Shown here: piece after piece, positions 1 to 7,790 of the stretch
How positions within the stretch are numbered: the first letter of the stretch is position 1
How the letters are laid out: the number at the start of each line of letters is the position of its first letter
DNA from: Halorussus salinus
Lineage (GTDB): Archaea > Halobacteriota > Halobacteria > Halobacteriales > Haladaptataceae
Length of the DNA: 64,000 bases
Direction of reading: 5' to 3'
Assembly (NCBI RefSeq): GCF_004765815.2
Contig: NZ_SBIS02000007.1
Coordinates: 558,001-622,000, forward strand
Notes under the pieces: generated by a model
Told to the model about the DNA's origin: nothing
Seen by the model: the letters and a program-made list of their open reading frames with translations, nothing else
Databases searched by the model: none
Position numbers and translations under genes: made by a program

Positions 1-546
1 CTCTCGGGAACCGACGGCAAGCTTCTGACCGGCCCGCGCAAGTCGGCGGTCAAGGTCCTCGAAGACGGTCGCAAGAAGATAAAGCGCGGCGACCACTCGG
101 GCAAAATCGAGGCGGTCAACGACGACCTCCTCGGGACCCTGCTCGCTGGGAGCTACGTCCCGGTCGTCACGGTGCCGATGCTCGCGGAAGAGAGCAACGA
201 GGGGACTGGGACCGAGTACACTCCCGTCAACGCCGACGCCGACCGCGCGGCCGCCGCGATTGCGGGCGCGTTGGGCGGCGAGTTGGTCGTCCTGACCGAC
301 GTGACGGGCGTCTACGAGGACCCCGAGGATTCGGACTCGCTCATCGAATCGGTCGGGACCCCCGAGGAGTTAGACGCCGCCGAGGAGGCCGCGGAGGGGT
401 TCATGACCAAGAAGGTCATGGCGGCGGTCGAGGCGCTGGAGGGCGGCGCGGCCTCGGTGACGGTCGCGGACGCGAACAACCGCGACCCCATCACCGCGGC
501 CCGGACCGGCCACGGGACGACCTTCGAACCGGAGGCGGTGAGGTAA
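1..546 (+). CDS. argB: Carrier-protein-linked acetylglutamate/aminoadipate kinase, C-terminal part
   Basis: The window opens inside this gene; frame 1 is open from base 1 to a TAA at 544-546, giving about 181 residues. The stretch GGELVVLTDVTGVYED, followed by a lid region ending in EALEGGAASVTVAD, is typical of amino-acid kinases of the N-acetylglutamate kinase / LysZ family, which phosphorylate the gamma-carboxyl of a (carrier-bound) glutamate or aminoadipate. The next genes are an aminotransferase, a deacylase and ornithine carbamoyltransferase, so arginine synthesis with a LysW/ArgW-type carrier is the likely role, as known in haloarchaea. The stop overlaps the next ATG by one base, so the genes are translationally linked. 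The N-terminal half and the carrier gene lie outside the window. Use for lysine instead of arginine cannot be excluded. Confidence 0.88.
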   Translation, partial: LSGTDGKLLTGPRKSAVKVLEDGRKKIKRGDHSGKIEAVNDDLLGTLLAGSYVPVVTVPMLAEESNEGTGTEYTPVNADADRAAAAIAGALGGELVVLTDVTGVYEDPEDSDSLIESVGTPEELDAAEEAAEGFMTKKVMAAVEALEGGAASVTVADANNRDPITAARTGHGTTFEPEAVR

Positions 547-1682
547 TGTCGGGGTTCGTCTACTCCGAGAAACCCATCCAAATAGAGTCGGGCGAGGACG
601 TGTATCTCTACGACGACTCGGGCGACGAGTATCTGGACTTCGGCGCGAGCTACGGCGTCGCCGCGGTCGGCCACTGCCACCCCGAGGTCGTCTCGGCAGT
701 CCAGTCGCAGGTCGAGAAACTGACCTTCGTGCAGGCCAGCTACCCCAACTCGGCCCGCGACGCGCTCTACGAGAAGTTAGCCGCGGTCGCGCCCGGCGAC
801 GTGGAGAACGTCTGGCTCTGCAACTCCGGGACCGAGGCCAACGAGGCGGCGCTCAAGTTCGCCCGGAGTGCAACCGGCAACTCCAAAATCGTCGCGGCCC
901 AGCGCGGCTTCCACGGCCGGACGATGGGGTCGCTCTCGGCGACGTGGAAACCGAAGTACAAGAAGCCCTTCGAGCCGCTTGCGGGCGATTTCGAGTTCGT
1001 CCCCTACGGCGACGACGAGGCCTTGAGCGAAGCGGTGGACGACGAGACGGCCGCGGTCCTGCTGGAACCGATTCAGGGCGAGGGCGGCGTCAATCCCGCG
1101 CCCGAGGGCTACCTCCAAACCGCCCGCGAGGTGACCGAGGAGACCGGTTCGGCCCTGATTCTGGACGAGATTCAGACCGGCTTGGGTAGAACAGGCGCGC
1201 TCTGGGCCTGCGAGAAGCGCGGCGTCGTGCCCGACGTACTCACGTCGGCGAAGGGGTTGGGCGGCGGCCTCCCCGTCGGCGCGACGCTCTGTGCCGACTG
1301 GGTAGCCGAGGAGTCCGGGCCTCACGGCTCGACGTTCTCTGGCGGCCCGGTCGTCAGCGCGGCCGCCGACGCGACGCTCTCGGTCGTCGCCGACGAGAAT
1401 CTGGCCGAAAACGCCGCGCAGGTCGGCGACTATCTCCAGTCGAAACTGAGGGGTTCCGAGCTGCCGATTCGCACGGTCCGCGGCGAGGGCCTCATGCTCG
1501 GCGCGGAGGTCGGCCGCGGCGCGAACCGCGCCCTGAAGCAACTGGCGATGAACCACGGAATTCTGGCGCTCCCCGCCGGTCGGACCGTGGTGCGCCTGCT
1601 CCCGCCGCTGACGGTCACGGAGTCGCACGCCGACGAGGTGGTCGCCGCGCTCGAAACGATTCTCGCGGGGGCCGAGACGTGA
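546..1682 (+). CDS. argD: Acetylornithine / [carrier]-lysine-type aminotransferase (PLP class III)
   Basis: The 378-residue product is a full-length class III aminotransferase. Visible features are the SGTEANEAA phosphate-binding region (near 94-102), GFHGRT, the LDEIQTGLGRTG cofactor segment (about 207-218) and the Schiff-base lysine in TSAKGLGGGLPVG (Lys236). It should transfer an amino group from glutamate to a (carrier-bound) semialdehyde in arginine synthesis, working in the cytoplasm. It starts at the ATG that overlaps the kinase stop by one base and ends by overlapping the GTG start of the deacylase gene. That places it firmly in the operon. Separation of an ArgD role from a LysJ role rests only on the neighbouring argF. 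Confidence 0.92.
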   Translation: MSGFVYSEKPIQIESGEDVYLYDDSGDEYLDFGASYGVAAVGHCHPEVVSAVQSQVEKLTFVQASYPNSARDALYEKLAAVAPGDVENVWLCNSGTEANEAALKFARSATGNSKIVAAQRGFHGRTMGSLSATWKPKYKKPFEPLAGDFEFVPYGDDEALSEAVDDETAAVLLEPIQGEGGVNPAPEGYLQTAREVTEETGSALILDEIQTGLGRTGALWACEKRGVVPDVLTSAKGLGGGLPVGATLCADWVAEESGPHGSTFSGGPVVSAAADATLSVVADENLAENAAQVGDYLQSKLRGSELPIRTVRGEGLMLGAEVGRGANRALKQLAMNHGILALPAGRTVVRLLPPLTVTESHADEVVAALETILAGAET

Positions 1683-2791
1683 GCCAGAGCGCCGACGTGA
1701 GCGTCGGCGAGGAGGCCGCCCGCGACCTCCTCGTGAGCCTCGTGGACACTCCCTCACCGACCGGCGACGAGGAGGAATGTGCGGACCTCCTCGCGGCGTT
1801 CTTCGAGGAGCGCGGCCGCGAGGTCTGGCGGGACGAGGCGGGCAACGTCCGCGCGCCCGCCGACGACTCGGTGCTGTTGACCTCGCACATCGACACCGTG
1901 CCGGGCGACATTCCCGTCCGCGTCGAAGACGACGGGGACGGCGAGTCCGCGACGCTCTGGGGTCGCGGAAGCGTGGACGCCAAAGGCCCGCTCGCGGCGA
2001 TGGCCGCGGCCGCCGTCGAGACCGGCGTCAGCTTCGTCGGCGTCGTCGGCGAGGAGACCGACTCCCGCGGTGCCCGCTTTCTCGTGGACGACCGCGAGGC
2101 CCCCGACGCGGTGGTCAACGGCGAACCCTCCGGCTGGGACGGCGTGACGCTGGGCTATCGGGGCTTTCTGGCCGGAGAGTACAGCGTCAACACCGAGTCG
2201 GCCCACACCTCCCGTCCCGACGCGAACGCGATTCAGGAGGCGATGGCGTGGTGGCGGGCGGTCGAGGAGTCGCTCTCGTCGGCAGGAGCCGACGGCGGCG
2301 GGGACGACGCGAAGGGCGCGGACGACGCGGAGGACGAACCCGCCGTCTTCGAGCGAGTGACGGCCAAGCCCGTCGCGTTCTCGGGCGGCGTCGCGGACGA
2401 CGGCCTCTCGGTGGCGGCGACCGTCGAGGTGCAGTTCAGGATTCCGCCCGGCGAGACCGCGGCGGGGATTCGCGGGACGGTCGAGGACGAGTTGGAGTCG
2501 GGCGCAATCGAGTGGAACGAGCCGATTCCGCCCGTGATGGAGACGCCCCGAAGCGAGGTGGCCCGCGCGTTCCGAACCGCGATACGACGAGTCGGGGGCG
2601 ACCCTCGACTCACCCGCAAAACCGGAACCAGCGACATGAACCTCTACGCCGCGGCGTGGGACTGCCCGATGGCGACCTACGGCCCCGGCGACTCCGAGTT
2701 GGACCACGCGCCGAACGAACACCTCGACCTCGGAGCGTTCGACCGCGCCGTCGCGGTCCTCGAACGCGTCTCCGAGACCCTGCAATCATGA
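1679..2791 (+). CDS. argE: Carrier-linked amino-acid deacylase, peptidase M20 family
   Basis: This 370-residue M20 metallohydrolase should release ornithine (or lysine) from the carrier protein or from the acetyl group. Expected metal and catalytic residues are present: H70 and D72 in LTSHIDTVPG, D100 in RGSVDAKGP, and the E125/E126 pair in GEETDSRG; a KTGTSDMN segment follows near the C-terminus. A GTG start overlaps the upstream TGA by four bases, and the end overlaps the argF ATG, both typical of this operon. A low-complexity acidic insert (GADGGGDDAKGADDAED) near residue 202-218 is unlike bacterial relatives and probably reflects halophilic adaptation. The name LysK/ArgE-like is equally fitting. 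Confidence 0.88.
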   Translation: MSQSADVSVGEEAARDLLVSLVDTPSPTGDEEECADLLAAFFEERGREVWRDEAGNVRAPADDSVLLTSHIDTVPGDIPVRVEDDGDGESATLWGRGSVDAKGPLAAMAAAAVETGVSFVGVVGEETDSRGARFLVDDREAPDAVVNGEPSGWDGVTLGYRGFLAGEYSVNTESAHTSRPDANAIQEAMAWWRAVEESLSSAGADGGGDDAKGADDAEDEPAVFERVTAKPVAFSGGVADDGLSVAATVEVQFRIPPGETAAGIRGTVEDELESGAIEWNEPIPPVMETPRSEVARAFRTAIRRVGGDPRLTRKTGTSDMNLYAAAWDCPMATYGPGDSELDHAPNEHLDLGAFDRAVAVLERVSETLQS

Positions 2792-3810
2792 CCGACTACG
2801 CGACCCACTCATCGACAGACCCGACCGACGACGAGAACGATTCCCTCCCGGCCGACGACGGGAACGATTCCGCCTCGACCGACGCCAGCACCGCGTCGCC
2901 AGCCGACCACTTCCTGCAAATCGACGACCTGTCCGGCGACGAACTCGCCGAGCTGATTTCGACGGCGGCGGAGTTGAAGGTGGCCCACCGAACCGGGAAG
3001 TCCCACGCGGTCCTGCCGAACCACAGCCTCGCGATGCTGTTCGAGAAGCCCAGCACCCGGACGCGGGTCTCCTTCGAGACGGGGATGACCCAACTGGGCG
3101 GTCACGCGGTCTACCTCGGGCCGGACACGACCCACTTGGACCACGGCGAACCGGTCGCCGACACCGCCCGCGCGCTCTCCCGGTACGTGGACGCGGTGAT
3201 GGCCCGCGTGTTCGACCACGACGCAATCGAAACGATGGCGGAGTACGCGACGGTGCCCGTCGTCAACGGACTCTCTGACGCGGCCCATCCGTGCCAGACG
3301 CTCGCGGACCTGTTCACCATCTACGAGGAGTTCGGCGGCTTCGAGGACGTATCGGTCGCGTGGGTCGGCGACGGGAACAACGTCGGCCAGTCGTTCGCGG
3401 TCGGGGCCGCGATGGCCGGACTCGACCTGACGATGGCGACGCCCGAGGAGTACGGTCCCGCCGACGACGTGCTGGCCCGCGCCGACGACTTCGGGGCGGC
3501 CCCCGAAGTCGTCCACGACCCCGAGGAGGCCGTGGCGGGCGCGGACGTGGTGTACACCGACGTGTGGGTCAGCATGGGCCAAGAGGACGAGCGCAACGAG
3601 AAGTTAGCCGACTTCGAGGGCTTTCAGGTGAACGACGACCTGCTCGCGGCCGCGCCGGAGGCCAGCGTGATGCACTGTCTGCCCGCCCACCGCGGCGAGG
3701 AGATCACCGGCGACGTGCTGGAGGGCGACCGGTCGATGGTCTGGGAGCAGGCCGAGAACCGGATGCACACCCAGAAGGCGCTTCTGGTGGGTCTCCTCGG
3801 AGAAAAGTAA
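2788..3810 (+). CDS. argF: Ornithine carbamoyltransferase
   Basis: The 340-residue enzyme makes citrulline from ornithine and carbamoyl phosphate. It shows the carbamoyl-phosphate motif KPSTRTRVSF, the HPCQTLADL motif, GDGNNVGQS in the ornithine domain, DVWVSMGQE and the catalytic-loop motif MHCLPAHRGEE. The ATG at 2788 overlaps the previous stop by four bases, which fixes the start and closes the operon. The first 40 or so residues, before DHFLQIDDLSGDEL, are an extra Asp/Ser/Thr-rich extension not needed for the fold. A start nearer residue 40 is possible but would break the overlap. No terminator-like hairpin is obvious after the TAA at 3808-3810. Confidence 0.95.
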   Translation: MTDYATHSSTDPTDDENDSLPADDGNDSASTDASTASPADHFLQIDDLSGDELAELISTAAELKVAHRTGKSHAVLPNHSLAMLFEKPSTRTRVSFETGMTQLGGHAVYLGPDTTHLDHGEPVADTARALSRYVDAVMARVFDHDAIETMAEYATVPVVNGLSDAAHPCQTLADLFTIYEEFGGFEDVSVAWVGDGNNVGQSFAVGAAMAGLDLTMATPEEYGPADDVLARADDFGAAPEVVHDPEEAVAGADVVYTDVWVSMGQEDERNEKLADFEGFQVNDDLLAAAPEASVMHCLPAHRGEEITGDVLEGDRSMVWEQAENRMHTQKALLVGLLGEK

Positions 3811-3870
3811 AGACTCATCCAGAATTTGGAGCGAAGATTTTTGTTTTACTGGATAGTAGTGTAAGACAAG

Positions 3871-4173
3871 ATGAGCAGTAAAACGGACGGTGGGCGAGTC
3901 GTCCGCGTCTCGAAGAAGGGACAGACGACGATACCCAAGTCCCTCCGGGAGAAATTCGACATCGACGCCCCCGGACGCGTCCGATTTCGTGAGACGGAAA
4001 GCGGGGAAATCGTCGTCGAACCCGTCCCACACCCCTCCGACCTGCGCGGTTCGCTCGCCAGCGAGAAGCGCGAATCCGGCGAGGTGTGGGAGGAGTTAGA
4101 CGAGATGCGGCGAGAAGACGAGGAGCGCGAGAGCGACGACCTCGACCGACTCGTCGAGCGCAAGGAGTCATGA
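3871..4173 (+). CDS. AbrB/SpoVT-type antitoxin (VapB-like)
   Basis: A 100-residue protein whose N-terminal half is a swapped-hairpin AbrB/MazE DNA-binding domain: VSKKGQTTIPKSLREKFDI is the standard family core (residues about 12-30). The charged C-terminal tail probably wraps the partner toxin. The start ATG follows an AT-rich box at about 3841-3850. The TGA overlaps the ATG of the PIN-domain gene (4170), the usual antitoxin-toxin arrangement. As in other VapB proteins, it is expected to repress its own promoter and neutralise the toxin. Confidence 0.87.
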   Translation: MSSKTDGGRVVRVSKKGQTTIPKSLREKFDIDAPGRVRFRETESGEIVVEPVPHPSDLRGSLASEKRESGEVWEELDEMRREDEERESDDLDRLVERKES

Positions 4174-4613
4174 GCGGTCCGTTCGTATTCGACGCGGAAC
4201 CGCTCATCGCGTATCTCTACGACGAACCGGGGTCCGGAAGAGTCGAGGACGTACTCGGGGACGTGTACGACGAGGACGCGGAAGCCGTACTGAGCGAAGT
4301 GACCGCGACCGAAATCGCGTACAAGACCGCGTGGATACACGCCGAAGACAGACCGACCGACTCGGACCTCGAACTCGGCCGTCGGCAAGTCCGAAACTTC
4401 GTGGACGGCGGCGTCGAACTCGTCGCGCCGACCGAGTCGTGGGAAACTGCGGCGGCAGTGAAGATGCACGGCGGAGTCGCACTCGGTGATGCGTTTGCCG
4501 TCGCTCTGGCCGCGGAACGTGAGGCGACGCTTCTCGTCGGAGCGGACGACGACTTCGAAGACGTAGGAGTTGCTGTGAAGATAGAGCGTATCCGAACCGA
4601 GCCAGCACAGTAA
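4170..4613 (+). CDS. PIN-domain ribonuclease toxin (VapC-like)
   Basis: The 147-residue PIN-domain protein keeps the acidic metal-binding residues expected of an active nuclease: D8 in FVFDAEPLIAYL, E48 in TATEIAYK, D107 in ALGDAFAVALA and the D126-D128 cluster. VapC proteins cleave tRNA or rRNA and arrest growth when freed from VapB. The chosen ATG at 4170 overlaps the antitoxin stop by four bases; an in-frame start further upstream (4086) would lie inside the antitoxin and is not credible. Both partners appear intact, so the locus is probably functional. Confidence 0.87.
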   Translation: MSGPFVFDAEPLIAYLYDEPGSGRVEDVLGDVYDEDAEAVLSEVTATEIAYKTAWIHAEDRPTDSDLELGRRQVRNFVDGGVELVAPTESWETAAAVKMHGGVALGDAFAVALAAEREATLLVGADDDFEDVGVAVKIERIRTEPAQ

Positions 4614-4724
4614 TCGAATCGGGACGGGCGGACCTCCTCGTTCGTTTTCAACTAGTCCGAAACAAATGTCAACTGCCAAAAACGATTACGGGCTTCTCGC
4701 CGTGTCTTCGTTCGGAGAGACACG

Positions 4725-5546
4725 ATGTTCTACCACGACAACGAACTCCAGTACGAAGTGGAAGTCGAAGAACCCGACCCCTATTTCGCCAAGATGCTCC
4801 AGCAGGCCATCGGGGGCGTCGAGGGCGAGATGCGCGTCGCGCTCCAGTACATGTTCCAAGCGTTCGGACAGCCGAAGGAGCGCCAAGAGTACCGCAACCT
4901 CCTGATGGAGACCGCGGCCGAGGAGCTAGGCCACATCGAGATGCTGGCCACCGCGGTCTCGAAGAACTTGCAGGGCGCGCCCGACGAGATGCGCCGGGAG
5001 GCCCGCGAGAACGACGCGGTCATCGACGCGATGATGAGCGGCGGCCAGCCCCGACAAGCCCTATCGGCCGGACTCCACGCCATGCCGGTGGACGCCAACG
5101 GCAACGCCTTCAGCGGGAACTTCATCGTCGCTAGCGGGAACCTCGCGGCGGATATGTACGCCAACATCATGGCCGAATCGACCGGCCGACTGCTGGCGAC
5201 CCGGCTGTACGAGATGACCGACGACGAGGGGATGAAGGACATGCTGGCGTACCTCATTGCCCGCGACACGATGCACCAGAACCAGTGGCACGCCGCGCTC
5301 GAAGAGATGGGCGAGACGGTCCCCGTGCCCGCGAGCTTCGACCAAGAGAAGGAGAATCAGGACTACAACTACGAGTTCATGTCCACGTTCCGGGAGGACC
5401 GCGAGGACCCCCACGAGCGCTGGACCGAGGGCGTCTCCATCGACGGGAACGGCGAGTTCTCCTTCGGCACCCAACCCGGCGGCGGCAACCCGCAACTGGA
5501 GAAGGCCATCGAGGAGATGTACAACGAGGCCAACGAGCAGAACTGA
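4725..5546 (+). CDS. Manganese catalase-like ferritin-superfamily protein
   Basis: The 273-residue protein matches non-haem manganese catalase: MLQQAIGGVEGEMRVAL and METAAEELGHIEML supply helix-borne Glu/His ligands (near E33/E35 and E66, E67, H70), and YLIARDTMHQNQWHAALEE gives the second half of the four-helix ligand set. The likely reaction is disproportionation of hydrogen peroxide in the cytoplasm. The start ATG follows a purine-rich stretch (GGAGAGA). It is monocistronic: a TA pair lies upstream and an oppositely oriented membrane protein downstream. The length fits the family. The exact metal and activity are inferred from family only. Confidence 0.85.
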   Translation: MFYHDNELQYEVEVEEPDPYFAKMLQQAIGGVEGEMRVALQYMFQAFGQPKERQEYRNLLMETAAEELGHIEMLATAVSKNLQGAPDEMRREARENDAVIDAMMSGGQPRQALSAGLHAMPVDANGNAFSGNFIVASGNLAADMYANIMAESTGRLLATRLYEMTDDEGMKDMLAYLIARDTMHQNQWHAALEEMGETVPVPASFDQEKENQDYNYEFMSTFREDREDPHERWTEGVSIDGNGEFSFGTQPGGGNPQLEKAIEEMYNEANEQN

Positions 5547-5574
5547 GAGTCGGGACGAGACCGAGGGAGTCGAA

Positions 5575-6036
5575 TCAACCGCGCAGGGCGGCGTACAGCC
5601 CGCCCAACACGACGCCGTAGAGGACGTGCCCGACCAAACTGGCGACGCTCAGGTCGGGAATCGGGAGCGCCCAGACGGTGTTCGCCAGCGCCCAGAACGC
5701 AACGGCGACCCCGGTCGCGACCGCCCAGAGCGCGACGCCGAACGCCGCCCCGAGGACGACTCCGGTCGCGGGCCGGTCGGCGAACCGGGCGACGCGGGGG
5801 AAACTCACGACGCCGACGTAGACCAGCGCGAACACGAGGCTGTGAGACAGGTGGACGGTCCAACTGTACGCCAGCGTCTCGGGACCGACGACCTCCTCGC
5901 GCGGCGGGAGGACCCCGACGACGAACTGGAGGTAGAGTCCGAAGGCGAGTCCCGCCGCGAGTCCGGCGATAGCGCCGCCGACCCAGCGACTCCTCTCGGG
6001 GCGGTCGCGCCGAACCGCGGTCTCCGTTTCGGCCAT
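5575..6036 (-). CDS. Small four-helix membrane protein, paralogue 1 of 3
   Basis: The 153-residue integral membrane protein has about four hydrophobic segments. The N-terminus is charged and probably cytoplasmic. Repeated landmarks shared with two downstream paralogues are HLSHSLVFALVYVG (second segment), LGAAFGVALWAVATG (third) and SLVGHVLYGVVLGGLYA (last). Histidines in the second and last segments are kept in all three copies. I do not recognise a characterised function; relatives in haloarchaeal genomes are usually left hypothetical. It faces the catalase gene convergently, and an AT-rich box lies just upstream of its ATG at 6036. Confidence 0.75.
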   Translation of the reverse strand: MAETETAVRRDRPERSRWVGGAIAGLAAGLAFGLYLQFVVGVLPPREEVVGPETLAYSWTVHLSHSLVFALVYVGVVSFPRVARFADRPATGVVLGAAFGVALWAVATGVAVAFWALANTVWALPIPDLSVASLVGHVLYGVVLGGLYAALRG

Positions 6037-6255
6037 AACGTGTGAAATATGCTACCACGTCTGAAAAGCAGGTGCGTTCGTTCGGACCGTTCACGGCGCG
6101 CCGACGCCGCGCTCGGGTCCCGAGTGTGGCGTTACGCTCGATTATCCGCGGAAAGTGAAGGTTATGATACTTGTTCCGTGGCGAAGTCCTCAGGCAGTCT
6201 CGCGCGAGAGCGTCGGCTCTGCGAAACGAGTCGAAGTAATCACGAAAAGTGCGAA

Positions 6256-6741
6256 TTAGCGCCGCCGCACGAACGCGAACACTGCGCCGAGGAGCGCCCC
6301 GTAGAGGACGTGCCCGACGAGGCTGTTCACGTCGAGGTTCGGGATGGCGGGCGCGGCGAGTCCGACGGCGCTCATCCAGAGCGGCATCACGACGGCCGCC
6401 GCGACGAGCCAAAGGACGACGCCGTAACCGGCCCCGAGCGCCGCAACTCGTGCGGGTTCCGCGTCGCGGTAGTCGGTCCGGACCACCGCGGCCGCGAAGA
6501 CGAGCGCGAACACGACGCTGTGGAACAGGTGGGCGACCCACCCGACCGCGACGCTCTCCATGCCGTACAGCGACCCGATGACGGGCATCATGCCCAGCGA
6601 TTGGAGCAGGAGACCGAAGACGAGGCCGCCCGCGAGACCGCCGAGGGCCGCGCCGGTCCACGTCCGCTCGCTCGTCTCGATTTCGCGTACGGTTTCTTCA
6701 CCAGCGATACGCTCCGCTTCGGTTTGGATTTTGGAAGCCAT
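6256..6741 (-). CDS. Small four-helix membrane protein, paralogue 2 of 3
   Basis: The 161-residue paralogue of the proteins at 5575-6036 and 6968-7432 has the same order of hydrophobic segments. Conserved segments are WVAHLFHSVVFALVFAA, LGAGYGVVLWLVAAAVVM and SLVGHVLYGALLGAVFAFV. A longer first loop contains MMPVIGSLYGMESVAVG, closely resembled in paralogue 3. The start ATG at 6741 is preceded, about 30 bp away, by a box reading TAGGTATATC on the coding strand, so each copy seems to have its own promoter. About 220 bp separate it from each neighbour. Function unknown. Confidence 0.75.
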   Translation of the reverse strand: MASKIQTEAERIAGEETVREIETSERTWTGAALGGLAGGLVFGLLLQSLGMMPVIGSLYGMESVAVGWVAHLFHSVVFALVFAAAVVRTDYRDAEPARVAALGAGYGVVLWLVAAAVVMPLWMSAVGLAAPAIPNLDVNSLVGHVLYGALLGAVFAFVRRR

Positions 6742-6967
6742 ACCCTCGCAGACGCTCGCCGAGAAGATATACCTATCCGACGAAAACGGACACGACAGGC
6801 ACTGAGAGCGACGGTATCGCCGTCAGAGCGAGCGACGCGAGCGAGCGGCGTCGGCGACTGAGCGCGAGTGTGGCAGTTCCCGGAGACGAATCGAGGAGGT
6901 CGGCGGTCTCCAATCGAAACGGAGGGGTGGAAACGCCTACCACGACTCGGTTTCGCGGAGACCGATG

Positions 6968-7432
6968 CTACAGGTTCCGAACGTACGGGAAGACGGCTCC
7001 GAGAACCACGCCGTAGACGACGTGACCGACGAGGCTCTGGACGTTGACGTTCGGGAACGGTGGATTCGCTGGCGACCCGACCGCGCCGAGCCAGACCGGC
7101 ATGACGAGGACGGCCAGAAGCGCCCAGAGGAGAACGCCGTAGCCGACGCCGAGCGCCGCACTTCGTCCGAGCGAGTCGCCCGCGTCGAGCGCGTCGGCGA
7201 CGCCAGCGAAGGCGACCCCGAGGACGACCGAGTGAAAGAGGTGTGCGACCCATCCGGCCGCCAGCCCCTCCAAGCCGTACATCGAGGGGATAGCGACTCG
7301 GATGACGGGACCCATCTGCGTGGTGAGCATCGCGCCCATGGCGATACCGGCGACGAGACCGGCGAGCGCGCCGCCCGTCCACGCGACGCGACGAGTTTGC
7401 GATTCGACTGCCGTGGTGGTTTCTGATGCCAT
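6968..7432 (-). CDS. Small four-helix membrane protein, paralogue 3 of 3
   Basis: The 154-residue product begins at MASETTTAVES (ATG at 7432); the upstream in-frame extension is basic, serine-rich and not protein-like, so the shorter start is preferred. Segments WVAHLFHSVVLGVAFAG, LGVGYGVLLWALLAVLVM and SLVGHVVYGVVLGAVFPYV match the two downstream copies. It is the copy farthest upstream of the three on this strand and is divergent from the esterase gene. Paralogues 2 and 3 resemble each other more than either resembles paralogue 1 (for example in the SMYGLEGLAAG loop). Function unknown. Confidence 0.75.
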   Translation of the reverse strand: MASETTTAVESQTRRVAWTGGALAGLVAGIAMGAMLTTQMGPVIRVAIPSMYGLEGLAAGWVAHLFHSVVLGVAFAGVADALDAGDSLGRSAALGVGYGVLLWALLAVLVMPVWLGAVGSPANPPFPNVNVQSLVGHVVYGVVLGAVFPYVRNL

Positions 7433-7606
7433 CGCGTCGGCCACTACGCCGACCGGTGAGAAACTGGTTCGGCGGCCGTGCAACCGGACGCCCGCCGGAC
7501 GAAGAGTTAAATGGGGGTAGCCGGTGGGCACACCGCCAGCGTCGGCGCGCGCCAGCGAAACACCCGTTCGAGAGCCACCATAATAGTTCAGACATGTCCG
7601 AATTCT

Positions 7607-7632
7607 GTTTTCAGCCGAGGTATCGTTTATCA
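7607..7632. repeat. 26-bp direct repeat, copy 1
   Basis: The core CAGCCGAGGTATCGTTTATC recurs 59 bp downstream at 7666-7691 with two mismatches over 26 bp. Each copy ends in a TTTATC box resembling a haloarchaeal TATA element. The pair lies 100-185 bp upstream of the esterase start, and may be a duplicated promoter or operator. Confidence 0.75.
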
Positions 7633-7665
7633 ACACCGTGTTACAAATATTTTTGTTCAAATTTC

Positions 7666-7691
7666 GTTTACAGCCGAGGTACCGTTTATCA
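7666..7691. repeat. 26-bp direct repeat, copy 2
   Basis: Second copy of the element at 7607-7632, reading CAGCCGAGGTACCGTTTATC in its core. The DNA between the copies is AT-rich and not itself repeated. Confidence 0.75.
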
Positions 7692-7790
7692 TTGACATCC
7701 TCTAAATCGGCCCTCCAGCCCATAATTCCCCCAATTTAGATTTAAAAACAAATAGTCAGGTTTTTGTAAGGGGTGTTCTTGCGATGGAAT

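Larger units (their letters stand above)
7433..7790. other. Divergent intergenic region
   Basis: This 358-bp region between the third small membrane protein and the esterase has no credible gene. The esterase-proximal 200 bp is AT-rich compared with its surroundings. It contains a 26-bp direct repeat (described separately) and a stretch TTTAAAAACAAA at about 7741-7752 that may be the TATA/BRE region for the esterase, whose ATG is at 7791. Confidence 0.6.

Noticed and set aside
777-1757. Long minus-strand open frame opposite argD
   Set aside because: Arg/Gly-rich translation typical of the antisense of a GC-rich gene; the plus-strand gene has clear family motifs.
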